Shown: in pieces, positions 45,313 through 55,184 of the stretch
Layout: every line of letters starts with the position of its first letter
How positions within the stretch are numbered: position 1 is the first letter of the stretch
Assembly: GCF_022344005.1 (NCBI RefSeq)
Contig: NZ_CP092194.1
Location: forward strand, 1 to 64,000
Origin: Deinococcus sp. KNUC1210
GTDB taxonomy: Bacteria > Deinococcota > Deinococci > Deinococcales > Deinococcaceae
Direction of reading: 5' to 3'
Length of the DNA stretch: 64,000 nt
Program-made: the position numbers and the translations under genes
Notes under the pieces: model-generated
What the model was told of the DNA's origin: nothing
Seen by the model: only the letters and a program-made list of their open reading frames with translations
Database searches by the model: none

Positions 45313-47808
45313 ACGCTCGTCCATCGGAGGAAACGGCGGCACAGCCGCCCAGCGCCCAGGGCCGACCGATCCGCGTGCTCGATCACGCGGTCTACCGGGG
45401 GCCGAACATCTACACGCTTGGGAAGGCGGTGCGCCTGACGCTCGATCTGGGGCCGGAAGAACGCTGGACTGCCGCTGAGCGGGCGTCCGTGATCGACCGG
45501 CTGAGAACGACGTTCCCGGCCTGGGAGATGCCGCTGACAGAGACGCTGCCGATCGATCAGGTAGTCTTGCAGGTGATTCTCGCCGTGCAGCAGGCGGGCG
45601 ATACCGAGGGGCCGGAGCAGACAGGGCTGACCGCCGCCGTCCGGGGCCAGCCAGGGGCGTATCACCTGCTTTACAGCTACGATCAGGAAGGGGCCGCGCT
45701 GCTTGCGGGCGTGATCGCGCTGCGCCTGATCGACTCGGCGCTGCGGCCCGACTGGCAGGGCATTCGTGGCCTGCGCCACCTGGCTCCTCTGACCGGGGAC
45801 GCCCAGGCCTTCGAGTTTCCGGCGGCTCTCGAAGGCCTGCGCCAGTTGATCCGCCAGACTGCCCTCGATCCCGTGACCCAGGCGCTGGTGAACGCCGCCG
45901 AGGCGCTGGGCATCCCCGTGACCCGGCTCGGCGAATCCCCGCTGGTGCAGCTTGGGCAGGGGAAGTACAGCAGGCAGGTGGGAAGCGGCCTGACCGACCG
46001 GACCTCTGCGCTCGCGCTGGAGACGGCCTCGCACCCGGAACGGCTGCGGCGTCTGCTGGAGCGGGTGGGCGTGCCGGTTCCGGCCTTCGAGGTGGTGACT
46101 TCGGTGTCGGCGGCGCAGGCCGCAGCCGCTGCACTGGGCGGGGCCGTCGTCACCAGACCGCTGAAGCGCTCGGGCGGCCTGGGCGTGCGCCTGAACCTCA
46201 GGACGCCGGAGCAGGTGCGTGAGGGCTTTGAACAGGCTGCGCCGTTCAGCGGAGAGATCCTGATCGAGCCGCACATTTCAGGCAGAACGTACCGGCTGCT
46301 GGTGGTCGGCGGCGAGGTCGTCACCGTGACGCTGCGCCGACCCGAGCTGCCTGGTACCGACGACACGTCTCCCCTTCCGGACGTTCACCCGGAAAACCTC
46401 TCGGTGGCGCGCACTGCTGCCCTGGCGCTGGGCCTCGATGTGGCAGCCGTCGATATGGTCCTGCCCGATATCGCCCGGAGTGTGCGCCTCGGCGGAGGGG
46501 TGGTGGCGGTCAAGGGCCTGCCGGATATCGAGCTGCGACCGGCGTCCCAGGCGATCTTCGGAGCGGAGCGCGATCCCGCCAGCGACGTGCTGCGGCAGCT
46601 CTACCCTCCTGGCATGCCCAGCCGCGTCCCGGTGCTTGCAGTGACCGGAACGAACGGCAAGAGCACGACGGCACGCATGGCCGCACACATCCTGAGCAGC
46701 GCGGGCTACACTGCCGGGCTGACCACCACCAGCGGCGTGTATGTGGCCGGGGAGCGGATCGCGGTAGGCGACGCGACCGGCCCGCACAGCGCCCGCATGG
46801 TGCTGCATCACCCGGAAGTCACAGCGGCGGTGCTGGAAACGGCGCGCGGGGGGCTGCTCCGCGAGGGGCTGGGCTTCACGTTCTGCGACGCCGGAGCGGT
46901 GCTCAACGTTCAGGAAGACCATCTGGGGCTGCGCGGCGTAGACACCCTCGAAGACCTGGCCTGGGTGAAGTCGTTGATCGTGCGGGTGGTGCGGCCCGGC
47001 GGCCTGAGCGTCCTGAACGCCGATGATCCGCTGACCCTTCGTATGGCGGCAGGCGCACCGGGGCCGGTGGCTCTCTTCAGCGTGCAGGGCGATTCCCCCG
47101 GCGAGGCGGTCAGGCAGCACCGTGCAGCAGGCGGCCTGACGCTGCTGCGCGAGGCGAGCGCATCGGGTGACGTGATCGCCCTCTACCGGGGGGCAGCGCG
47201 AGGTCCTGATGGCCACCGCCGAGGTGCCCGCGACCCTCGGCGGCCTGGCCCTGTTCAACGTCTCGAACGCGATGGCGGCGTGCGCCCTGTGTCTGGCTGT
47301 GGGCACCGACCTGGAGAGCATCCGCGCGGGTCTGGCGTCCTTCACGACCTCCTTCGAGCAGAATCCGGGCCGCATGAACGTGTTCAGTAGTCATCCCTTT
47401 CAGGTGATCGTCGATTACGCCCACAATCCTGCCGGCTTGACGGCCCAGCGGGGCGCATTGCACCAGATGCGTGCGCCCGGAGCGCGCCTGATCGGTATGG
47501 TCAGCGTGCCCGGGGATCGCCGTGACCAGGACATCCGCGAGGTGGGGGCGGCAGCGGCCCAGACCTACGACGAACTGTACCTGCGCGAGGCGGCAGACGG
47601 GCGCGGCAGACCCCTGGGCGAGGTGACGCGTCTGATGCAGGAAGGCGCGCTCCAGACCGGCTTCGCGCCGGAGCGCATCCACTGTGTCCTCGCCGAACAC
47701 CAGGCGGTCGAGGCGGCGCTGAGGGCAGCCCGACCCGGCGACCTGGTGGTTCTGATGCCGACGGACGTGGAGGGTGTGTGGCGGCAGGTGCAGACCTTCG
47801 TGCCGTGA
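45309..47808 (+). CDS. Cyanophycin synthetase-like paralogue with degenerate ATP-grasp domain, probable frameshift
   Basis: About 832 residues after correction. It aligns over its length with the operon's first synthetase, but key sites differ. The N-domain HxxEH is replaced (DQVVLQ at 83-88). In the ATP-grasp domain TKPLDGNHGRGV becomes TRPLKRSGGLGV, about 80 residues between the central strands are missing, and EVNAAPG becomes AVKGLPD, losing the metal-binding Glu and Asn. The Mur-ligase part is intact: GTNGKSTTARM at 447-457, ETARGGLLREGLGF, VIVDYAHNPAG and GDRRDQDIREVG. The reading frame breaks at the six-G run 47188-47193; removing one G restores it through QREVLMATAEVPATLGG. It may be an auxiliary ligase or regulatory subunit. 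ATG overlaps the cyanophycinase stop. Confidence 0.85.
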
Positions 47809-48685
47809 CCCTGGTTCTCCTTCGGTTCCGTCGGCACCGGTGCGCCCTGCTACTGGGCATGCGGGGCAGCGCCAGGGTGCCGAGCGACGATCCCTGTTGG
47901 TCTGGACCAGTCGGTCTTCCAGTCTTCCGCAACCTGGCGGGGATTCCCCACTTCTCAGGCACCGAGGCCAGGCCCCGTCCTTTCCATCAAATCGGCTGCT
48001 GTCTACCGCCATAGCTACGCCCTGCTGTCTGAGCAGCCTCGCAGCGGTGCGCTGTCCCCAGGTCAGCGGCTGCCTTCCGAGTGGCTTCTGGCCGACCGCA
48101 CGCACCGCGACCGATCTGCTGGTGGAGCGCGGCCTGGTCGAGCAGCGTGACCGCGAAGGCGTCTGTGCCGCCCGGCCCGAGATTGACCGGACACGCTCCA
48201 GCACGCCGGGTCTAAGCCAGCAAATGTTCCGGCGGGCGTGGTTCCAGGCACGCAGGTGGTCTCAGCCGCCCACTTCTGCGCGGGCCAGGTCGGCGAGGCG
48301 ATCTCCGCACTCCCGAAGGGATCGTGGTGGCCACCATGGACCGCGACGCCCCTTCCTCGAACATCGCGCGGAACAAAGCTCGGCTCGGCGTGCCGTGGCA
48401 GAGGCTGGGAATTTTACCGGGCTGCCTGTGTGACGGATGTAAGAAGTGCAGATAAAACCTGTCGGTAGACCAGCTCCCCTCTGCGGCACACGCGCGCGGA
48501 GGTGCGTACGCTGAGATAGCTCAACCCTCACAGACGCATCCCGGAAGGAGCTTCAGTTCCTCACGTGCACCCGCTGCTCCTGCGATTCGGGAAGGATGAA
48601 CGTGTCGGCGCCAAGCGACGAAGAGCCCCCTCTGCTGAACCTCATGTTCCTTTCTTGAAACGTACACATTGCCCTCAATGAAAGA
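47809..48685. other. Gene-poor stretch after the cyanophycin operon
   Basis: No intact gene was recognised. A decayed GntR-type regulator lies at about 47970-48200. The rest has only chance frames. No clear terminator for the operon was found. Confidence 0.5.
47970..48200 (+). pseudogene. Remnant of a GntR-family regulator
   Basis: One frame reads VYRHSYALLSEQPRSG followed by LSPGQRLPSEWLLADRTH, matching the start of a GntR winged helix (P-G-x-x-L-P-S-E). After a frame change the sequence continues RTATDLLVERGLVEQRDREG, the recognition-helix end and wing. The effector domain is absent. At least one frameshift is needed, so it is decayed. Confidence 0.5.
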
Positions 48686-49078
48686 TCACAGCTCGGCCTT
48701 CGCCCACTCGCCAGAGCGGTCCATCCCGACACGTGGCGTGTGAACGATCCTGAAGGGCGCTGGCTCCGGGGCGGGCGAGATCAACAGGTCGGCGCTGAGC
48801 AGGTTGTGTCCATTCAGGCGACGGTCAAGATGCAGTGCTCGGCAGAGACGTCCAGGCCCACGGGTGTTCCCGTTGATGTTCGAGGTTGGCTCCACGGCGC
48901 GGATCAGGACGGATGAGCCGTGACCTTCCGGTTCCGTCACCTCGTTCAGGCAATGACCGTAGATGAGGGAGACGTAGGCGTATCCGGGCGGACCGAACAT
49001 GGTCGGGGTGCGAGGTGTCCGGTCACGGGAGGAATGAGAAGCAAGGTCGTGTGCGCCCAGGTACGCTTCGACAATTTT
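48686..49078 (-). pseudogene. MPG/AAG-family 3-methyladenine DNA glycosylase, N-terminally truncated
   Basis: The sequence reads KIVEAYLGAHDLASHSSRD (with the catalytic-type Glu), RTPRTPTMFGPPGYAYVSLI, VLIRAVEP, GPGRLCRALHLDRRLNGH and a GEWAKAEL end, all typical of alkyladenine glycosylases. About 45 N-terminal residues of the family are absent: exactly there the sequence turns into an 18-bp palindrome (49081-49123), and the only upstream start is inside it. Small deletions in the middle (IYGHCLNEVT) also suggest decay. A separate AlkA-type enzyme at 14.3 kb remains intact. Confidence 0.7.
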
Positions 49079-49080
49079 TA

Positions 49081-49123
49081 GTGACAGCTCAGCGCACGAT
49101 CTTCTCGTGCGCTGAGCTGTCAC
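49081..49123. repeat. Perfect 18-bp palindrome of the GTGAC-NN-CTCAG family
   Basis: GTGACAGCTCAGCGCACG (49081-49098) and CGTGCGCTGAGCTGTCAC (49106-49123) pair completely over a 7-base loop. It lies 13 bases after the stop of the protease gene and directly abuts the truncated glycosylase. It may serve as terminator for the protease gene, though no U-run follows on the minus strand. Confidence 0.7.
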
Positions 49124-49135
49124 CACAATCCTGAG

Positions 49136-51748
49136 CTACTTGAGAATGGTTCCGTAGTTGTACGTGCATTTTCCGTTCCAGACCGTCAGGCTCTTGCTGC
49201 GGCTGGGATCGGGAGGACTTACGGTCAGGGTGATGCGGCAGGGCGTGGTGATGGGACTCTGACCCGAAGCATTAAACAGATTGAAGATGGCCTCGGTCGA
49301 CCTTTCCAACACGTACTCGCCCGAACTGCCGCTCACGTAGAGCGTCCAAGCGTACGCCAGGGCCTCGTTCTGCGGGTTTTCCAGGATGGCCTTGCCATAG
49401 TAGACGGTCGGTCCAGCCTCAGCTCCGCTGCACGAGATGCGCGGCCAGGTCAGATTGAGCGTGTCTCCCTGAATGACGGGCGTGGTGGTGCAGCCAGGAA
49501 CGTCATACCTCGGAGCATCGCGGTCGTAGACCCCGGAATAGGTGATTTTGGGGTACGGATTGGCCTGTGCCGGCAGCACATTGAGCGTCAGGGTCTCGTT
49601 GGTGGTGGCCCCCAGGCGATCATGGGTGGAAACCCGAACCTGCCTCTTGCCAGTTGTACCGAACGTCACTTCCACCTGACATCCGTTGATCTCGCGCAGG
49701 ACATCGGGGGTGTCCACCTGCCAGGTGGTGTTGACACAGAAGTCGGTGGCGCTGCCCTCGTTGGTATCGGTGATGGTGGCGGAGATGGAATAGGGTGTGG
49801 CCTGATACGGGTTACCGGTGTAGTTGAGGATCACCCTGGGTGGAGCATTCACCACGTCGACCGTGAAATGTGCGCTCGCTTGGCTCGAACCATATTTGAC
49901 CAGCAGAGAGATCGTCCGGGTGCCGGTGGTGGTAAAGGTTCGTTTGAGTTCCGGACCGCCGAACCCGCCGGATGCGATGTTCCAGGGGCCGTTATACAGA
50001 GGACCGTCCACACTCGAGGTCACGGTCAAGTTCACGACGCTGGCGACCGGGTGTGTCACCGTAAAGAACTGGGCCAGATCCGTCTCGGCCTGCACATCTG
50101 CTGTTGCCACAGGGTTTTTGATGATGATGACAGGTGCCTCGGTGCCGCCAGGAATCTGCTGCTCCTGGGTCCACTGGCCCGAGCGGCGAGCATCGAAATT
50201 CAGGGTCCTCAGCGAACCGAAGTATTTCTGAACATAGTCGGCAGGGACGTAGTAATAGCCGCCGTCACCGCTCAGACAGCCCCAGGAGTTCTTGAGAATG
50301 AAGTAGCCGCCGCCGCCCACCTTCGCGGGGTTGCCGAACTGGGCCATGTCGTCGTTGGAAAGGAAGCCCACGAGTTGCACTGCGTGCCCACCGTAGGAAC
50401 CGGCCACTTCCTTGCCAGCAGCGTCGATCTTGGTCTGGCTGTAGTCGCTGACTACCCCGCCTGCTGCCCGGTCCTGCACACCTACGAAGACCGGGAAGTC
50501 GGCCAGAAGGGTGTAGCCCTGAGCCATACGGAGGCGGTAGAGGTTCAGATCAAATGCTTTTCCGTTCTTCCACAGCAGCGTGGTCCTGCTCGCACTGACC
50601 CCAGGGCCTGCAAAATTCACCTTGGTGTAGGAACAGAACTTGAAGATGAAGACGGTGCAGGTGCGCCTGCTCTCGTGTGCGGTCGCAGAGCAGTCTCCGC
50701 TGTAGTCGGTGCAGGTATTGTCGTACTTGGGATACTTTCGCATGTTTGCCGGGTTGTAGGTCCAGGCGCTTTCGGAAGGGATCAGTTGCCCTTTGCTCAC
50801 GGCGGTGTCGAGCGCTTTGTCGGACAGGTACCCGTCTTCGTCGTCGCTCGAATCCCAGTCCTGCTTTACTTTGTTGACCAGAAACTGCTCGGACAGGTCG
50901 GCCGGGTTATTGTTCTGCACGCGCTCCCGGCTCTCGAGCGCTCCGATTGCGGTGAAGGCCCAGCAGGTGCCCCGGTTGCCCTGATTTTTGATGGGCGATA
51001 CGAAGTTCTTGAGCGGGAACCAGTATCGCTTGACCAGTCCCGTCGGTGTACACGGCCCGTCGTTGTCGGTGCCGTTGCCTGCGTTCACCGCCTGACTCGA
51101 GAGAGTTGTGGGAAGGGAGCCTGCACCCGCCTGCGTGTCCAAGCGGGTGCCATCCAGCCCCGGCACACTCGAGAGCTGCGCGTTCAAGGCACTGAGCGCC
51201 GCCCTCACCTCCGCCAGTGACTTACCCCGGAGACTGTCCGGCGACGCCGCTCCTGCCCTCAGACCTTCCGGCAACAGTTCGTAGCTCTGGGTGTAGTCGC
51301 CCAGCGCATTGTCTACGCTCTGAGAGCGCTGTTCCGTGTCGACCGCATTGCGGAGCTGGGTCGCCAGCGACATCAGCAGCACACTCTGACCACCGGCCAC
51401 CTTGACGGGGCGGTCTTCGTCCACGTGGGGCGTACCAGCGGCTTCCGCGAGCAACTCCTGAAGATAGGGACTCTTGTCCGGCAGAGCCGAAAGGAACGAC
51501 AGATCGTCCTGGTACTGCTTTTCGCGGGCGACCCGTTGCGTCTCAAGGGTGGATGTCGGCGTGAGGACAAGGCTCCCATTGGCGAGGCCTGCCCTGAACT
51601 CTTCGGGCGTCACCATCTGGGCGTCAGCGGGAATGTCGCCCGTCCAGGCGTTCGTTTCGGTGAGGAGATCAGCGTTCGTCCCAGGGGTGGAGGCAGGCCC
51701 CCCGCAGGCCGACAGCAGCACGGCGACGAGCAGCAGCAGACGCTTCAT
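49136..51748 (-). CDS. Secreted papain-like (C1A) cysteine protease lipoprotein with C-terminal beta domains
   Basis: About 870 residues from ATG 51748 (GGAGAAAATGAC before it). It starts with a lipoprotein signal (LLSAC lipobox), then a prodomain of about 220 residues. The C1A domain follows: NQGNRGTCWAFTAIGALES with the catalytic Cys and oxyanion Gln, SEQFLVNKVK, GSYGGHAVQLVGF with the His, and YFILKNSWGCLSGDGGYYYVP with the Asn. The last 350 residues are beta-rich and read as two or three Ig-like domains (TFTTTGTRTISLLVKY, VTFGTTGKRQVRVSTHD). It should be anchored outside the cell. It is monocistronic, ending near the palindrome at 49081-49123. Confidence 0.92.
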   Translation of the reverse strand: MKRLLLLVAVLLSACGGPASTPGTNADLLTETNAWTGDIPADAQMVTPEEFRAGLANGSLVLTPTSTLETQRVAREKQYQDDLSFLSALPDKSPYLQELLAEAAGTPHVDEDRPVKVAGGQSVLLMSLATQLRNAVDTEQRSQSVDNALGDYTQSYELLPEGLRAGAASPDSLRGKSLAEVRAALSALNAQLSSVPGLDGTRLDTQAGAGSLPTTLSSQAVNAGNGTDNDGPCTPTGLVKRYWFPLKNFVSPIKNQGNRGTCWAFTAIGALESRERVQNNNPADLSEQFLVNKVKQDWDSSDDEDGYLSDKALDTAVSKGQLIPSESAWTYNPANMRKYPKYDNTCTDYSGDCSATAHESRRTCTVFIFKFCSYTKVNFAGPGVSASRTTLLWKNGKAFDLNLYRLRMAQGYTLLADFPVFVGVQDRAAGGVVSDYSQTKIDAAGKEVAGSYGGHAVQLVGFLSNDDMAQFGNPAKVGGGGYFILKNSWGCLSGDGGYYYVPADYVQKYFGSLRTLNFDARRSGQWTQEQQIPGGTEAPVIIIKNPVATADVQAETDLAQFFTVTHPVASVVNLTVTSSVDGPLYNGPWNIASGGFGGPELKRTFTTTGTRTISLLVKYGSSQASAHFTVDVVNAPPRVILNYTGNPYQATPYSISATITDTNEGSATDFCVNTTWQVDTPDVLREINGCQVEVTFGTTGKRQVRVSTHDRLGATTNETLTLNVLPAQANPYPKITYSGVYDRDAPRYDVPGCTTTPVIQGDTLNLTWPRISCSGAEAGPTVYYGKAILENPQNEALAYAWTLYVSGSSGEYVLERSTEAIFNLFNASGQSPITTPCRITLTVSPPDPSRSKSLTVWNGKCTYNYGTILK

Positions 51749-52757
51749 GTCATTTTCTCCTGTTGCCAGAAATCTGGCTGAGTACACTGCACCCAAGTTG
51801 CCTGACCAGCAAGCACGTCACTTGCAGGCGGACGGAAAACAGACGGCGATCTCTGTCGGCGTGACAGCGCTGACACTGCAGAACAAGCGTTCTCAGTTCT
51901 TCAACACCCCGACGAACGACTTCACGTTGTCTGAAATCCCCAGTCCCTCCTGAGCGCGCCTTGAGGCCGCAAATGCCTGGTCGCGCCTCGGTTGATTGTC
52001 TACCTTCGGGGTCACGCACATCGGCTACCCTGGAATGCTTCGCGCCACACATGCCCGTTCAGACAGCGGTTCGATTCAAATCCCTTGGAACCTCACTCCG
52101 CCGCGTCAGCAGCGAGCTGGCGAACAGGGCGGCGCGGGCAGGTGGAGCGGTGTCCTTCACGTTGCGCTTGCTCATGGTTTCTCCCTGACGTCTGATCGGG
52201 CAGGCGTTGTCGCGCCGCCTTTCGAAGTGCCTTCAAGGTAGCTGTGAGGATGTCCCATTGTCGTGGGATCCCGGTGTCCCCGACGTTGGGACATCGCTTC
52301 TGGCGGCGGCTCGGCATTCAACCGTTGGTTCAAGCAAACGACCGAAACGCGAGGCCACACCGGGGGCAAGCGTGGGCGTCTGGACTGTTAATTCCTCCAT
52401 ACAGCGCACAACCCTGCAACAGCCCGACGTAGTACTGGTTACTGCGTCCAGGGAATCCAGCAGGACAGCACATCCACACTCCTGGCAGGCGACAGCCTCT
52501 GGCGTCCGGTTTGCCACGCTTTATTGCTCGTGCCTGTCGGTCTCTTCCCTGGCTGTTCGGCGCAGCTGAACTTTCCAGATTCGACTCGGTCGTGTTTCAC
52601 CGAGTGATCACCTCCTGAAGTTCAGTCTGCGGGTAAGGTGATCAGACCCGTGCCAGATTTTCAGTGCAAAACGCCGACGTCCCCAACCAGAGACATCGGC
52701 CAGGCGTCTGGAAGGGTTGTGTTGCCTTCACTGGCTCAGGGGAAGCTCAACGTTTGA
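51749..52757. other. Gene-poor stretch upstream of the protease gene
   Basis: No recognised gene. A 38-codon minus-strand frame at 52059-52175 has a GGGAGAAACC site before its ATG but no family. A minus-strand frame at 52233-52517 contains two short Cys pairs and is likewise unassigned. A small stem (GATCACCT / AGGTGATC, 52606-52643) lies near the end. Confidence 0.4.
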
Positions 52758-53321
52758 TCAGGGCAGTGCCATGTCCGTTTCGATGTCCTCTGGTAACGGA
52801 TACCCCAAGGCACGTCCGAAGGCTAACATCTGTCCCTTGTGATGAAACTCGTGCGTCATGTTCGACACGAGCGCCCAACGTTGCGTCACCTTTGTCGGGC
52901 GGCCGCTGGCACGGATGACCTCAAATGGATGATCCAATCGGTCGAAGGTCGCAAAGGCCTGTTCCATGAGCGCATCCACCTCCAAGAACTTGGCGCGGAC
53001 AGCCGCTACATCCTGTAACCTCAGAGTTTCTTCGCGCTCCAGCGTGATGATTGCCGCTGTTCGAGCGGCATGCGTCGCTACCTGTGAAGGTGGAAGGGCA
53101 GTAAGGTGCCGTTGGTACGGCTCAACTCCCAAGCAGTAGCGGCCGATCCACCATAGATACATGTCTGCCACATGGACGTGGATATCTCGCAGACTGCTGG
53201 CGGGCAGACTGGGCTGGTTTTGGACGTACACTTCGTTCGGCAAAGCTTCTGTGTATTCGAAGAGTCGTTCTCTGGTGCGTTTCACCCAGTCATACATCAA
53301 GGGTAAGGATGGATCCATCAT
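52758..53321 (-). CDS. DinB family protein (putative metal-dependent)
   Basis: About 187 residues. The DinB four-helix bundle with three His ligands is visible: LRDIHVHVADMYLWWIGR and SNMTHEFHHKGQMLAFGRALG. Family members include bacillithiol/mycothiol-dependent transferases, and in Deinococcus, damage-induced proteins; the substrate is unknown. The start is one of two adjacent ATG codons (53321 or 53318) after GGGAGGCC; the second has the better spacing. An open frame continues upstream but lacks family resemblance. It is not in an operon. Confidence 0.88.
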   Translation of the reverse strand: MMDPSLPLMYDWVKRTRERLFEYTEALPNEVYVQNQPSLPASSLRDIHVHVADMYLWWIGRYCLGVEPYQRHLTALPPSQVATHAARTAAIITLEREETLRLQDVAAVRAKFLEVDALMEQAFATFDRLDHPFEVIRASGRPTKVTQRWALVSNMTHEFHHKGQMLAFGRALGYPLPEDIETDMALP

Positions 53322-54282
53322 GGCCTCCCATGGGCTGCTTGACGAGCAGCATAGCTGCTGGCTCAGCCAGGTGACGGAGGGTAAGCAACGTTTGACTCCG
53401 ATTGGAGAAAGATGCCGTTCAGCATCTTTCTTTTCATGGAGGCAGCCGAGTACCAGTGAGATATTTTCTGCCCGAAACAGGCTGGCGGCGATTCGCACCT
53501 GCTGGCGCTTGCCACAGCAGAGCAGCAGCGCAAACGAGGCAACTTCATGGATCCGTGTATGGGTGGTATGCGTGTTCGGACAGGGCGTGCAAGAGGTCGT
53601 CGGAAATATATACAAAAGAGGGACTTCATTCCTCTATCGTCCATCTGCCTCCTTCCTTCCCCTGCTAAGGCAAGTGCCAGTGCTTGGAGGCCTTCCTCCG
53701 GTCCACAAGTCTTCTGCCTGCACTTTAAACCGACGGTGAAGCTATCGAAGAATTTGGAGCCGCGATGTCTACAGCGGTGGTTGAGACTGGAAAGAAGCAG
53801 CCACTTTGGCGTGAGAAATTAGCAACAGGCGAGGACGTCCATTCCCCACCACCGGTCGACCATTGGGACCAGTGGCTACAGACGGAGCTTCAGCACAGGT
53901 CTTGTGAGGAAGGCCAGGATGAACACCAGGTCGTAATGAGACGCAGCGGTCTCAATAATCTCAGCCACAGGAGAGATCCAGACGGACGACTGTTGAAGAA
54001 ACCAGCTGCAACGGAAGCCACACCACCACTTCCAGCTGCGGACAGACCAACTGCCCTCGCTCAGGCACCAGCGTAGGACAAGCGACCATGTCGGCCGACC
54101 ACTCAAAGATGCGGTGCTCACACGAACTTCAACTGAACCCTACCAACACTCAGAGCAGTGATGAGAAGGTACGTCCTACTCTGAACCGAATCCGACCCGC
54201 ATGGTCCTCAGCTGCATTCGTATAATCGCCTCTCCAGGGCCAGGTACCATCACTTTTCACTTTCAGACGGCACAATGCAGGC
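53322..54282. other. Gene-poor stretch between the DinB and CoxG-like genes
   Basis: No recognised gene. A stem GAAAGATGC / GCATCTTTC (53407-53430) followed by CTTTTC on the plus strand looks like a terminator without an assignable gene. Two overlapping frames at about 53.8-54.1 kb on opposite strands have no family resemblance. Confidence 0.4.
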
Positions 54283-54744
54283 ATGGCACCTACCACCACA
54301 TTTCAGGGAAGTAATACCGTTGCTGCGTCACGTGATCGGGTCTGGGAGATGCTCCAGGATCCGGAGGTCCTCGCTCAGATCATTCCCGGCCTGAGCGATA
54401 TGGTGACACGTCAGCCGGGGCAGTTTCAGGCCACCCTCAGCGTCAATGTTGGACCGGTCAAAGGGAAGTTTAAGGCAGGCGTACACCTGACCAATCTCGT
54501 ACAGCCGCAGCAGATGAACCTACAGGTCGAAGCCAGGAATATGACCGGTGGTGTGAACGTGGAGGCTCAACTAAACCTGACGGATCTGGGCGAGAGCACC
54601 CGCGTTGACTGGGTGGCACGCCCTCAACTTTCGGGCATACTGGCTGGCGTGGGAGGCAAGCTCATCGAAAGCAAGGCCAGAGAACCCGGCGCTGGTCAGC
54701 GGTACGCTGATCGCTTCTTCAGCCGCTTAGCTCAGCAGGCCTGA
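54283..54744 (+). CDS. SRPBCC/CoxG-like protein
   Basis: The protein has 153 residues. It resembles the carbon-monoxide-dehydrogenase subunit G (CoxG) group of the START/SRPBCC lipid-pocket fold: FQGSNTVAASRDRVWEMLQDPEVLAQIIPGL, FQATLSVNVGPVKGKFKAGV, and the late VDWVARPQLSGILAGVGGKLIE. No other cox genes are near, so a role in CO oxidation is unlikely; it probably binds a small hydrophobic ligand. CACAAT lies 6 bases before the ATG, a weak leaderless-type -10. Confidence 0.86.
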   Translation: MAPTTTFQGSNTVAASRDRVWEMLQDPEVLAQIIPGLSDMVTRQPGQFQATLSVNVGPVKGKFKAGVHLTNLVQPQQMNLQVEARNMTGGVNVEAQLNLTDLGESTRVDWVARPQLSGILAGVGGKLIESKAREPGAGQRYADRFFSRLAQQA

Positions 54745-55184
54745 GCTGCCCTTCACGCAGAGAGATCATCTGTAGGATCTCAGGATCCCCAGATGTGCAT
54801 CGAAGTGCGTACTGTCGTCAATGACCAGGCAGATTTGTCCCGACGCTCCATCTGATCGGTCGTTCGTGAATGCTGCAATGGAACGATGTCCATCACACGG
54901 AGGCTAAGTCGCACCCCTGAACGCTCAACTCCGCAGGGCACTCAGCACCACGACAGATCAAGCGACCACCCGAATATTCCGAGAGGACTGGGGAGCACCA
55001 GTCCTCAACAATCAGAAAGAGGTGAGGTGGAGTGCCATCCTGTCATGGTGGTTGTATATATTCTAAAACACTCCAATGACCACCGATCGCTCAGTAGTCG
55101 TTGGCAACTGTCATTCAACTGCGCCTGCCCCATTTCTGCAGAGTGGAGGTGAAGCGGGTGTCGCTTGACAGAGGAGAAACTGGG
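54745..55184. other. Gap before the IS3 remnant
   Basis: No gene was recognised. A small stem (GAGATC / GATCTC at about 54770) lies just after the CoxG-like gene and may help terminate it. Confidence 0.35.

Noticed and set aside
52059..52175. 38-codon minus-strand frame with GGGAGAAACC before ATG
   Set aside because: Too short and without family or context; could be a peptide, but there is no second line of evidence.
53765..54121. Opposed frames of 81-103 codons, one with hydrophobic stretches
   Set aside because: No conserved pattern, no promoter or ribosome-binding site; probably chance.
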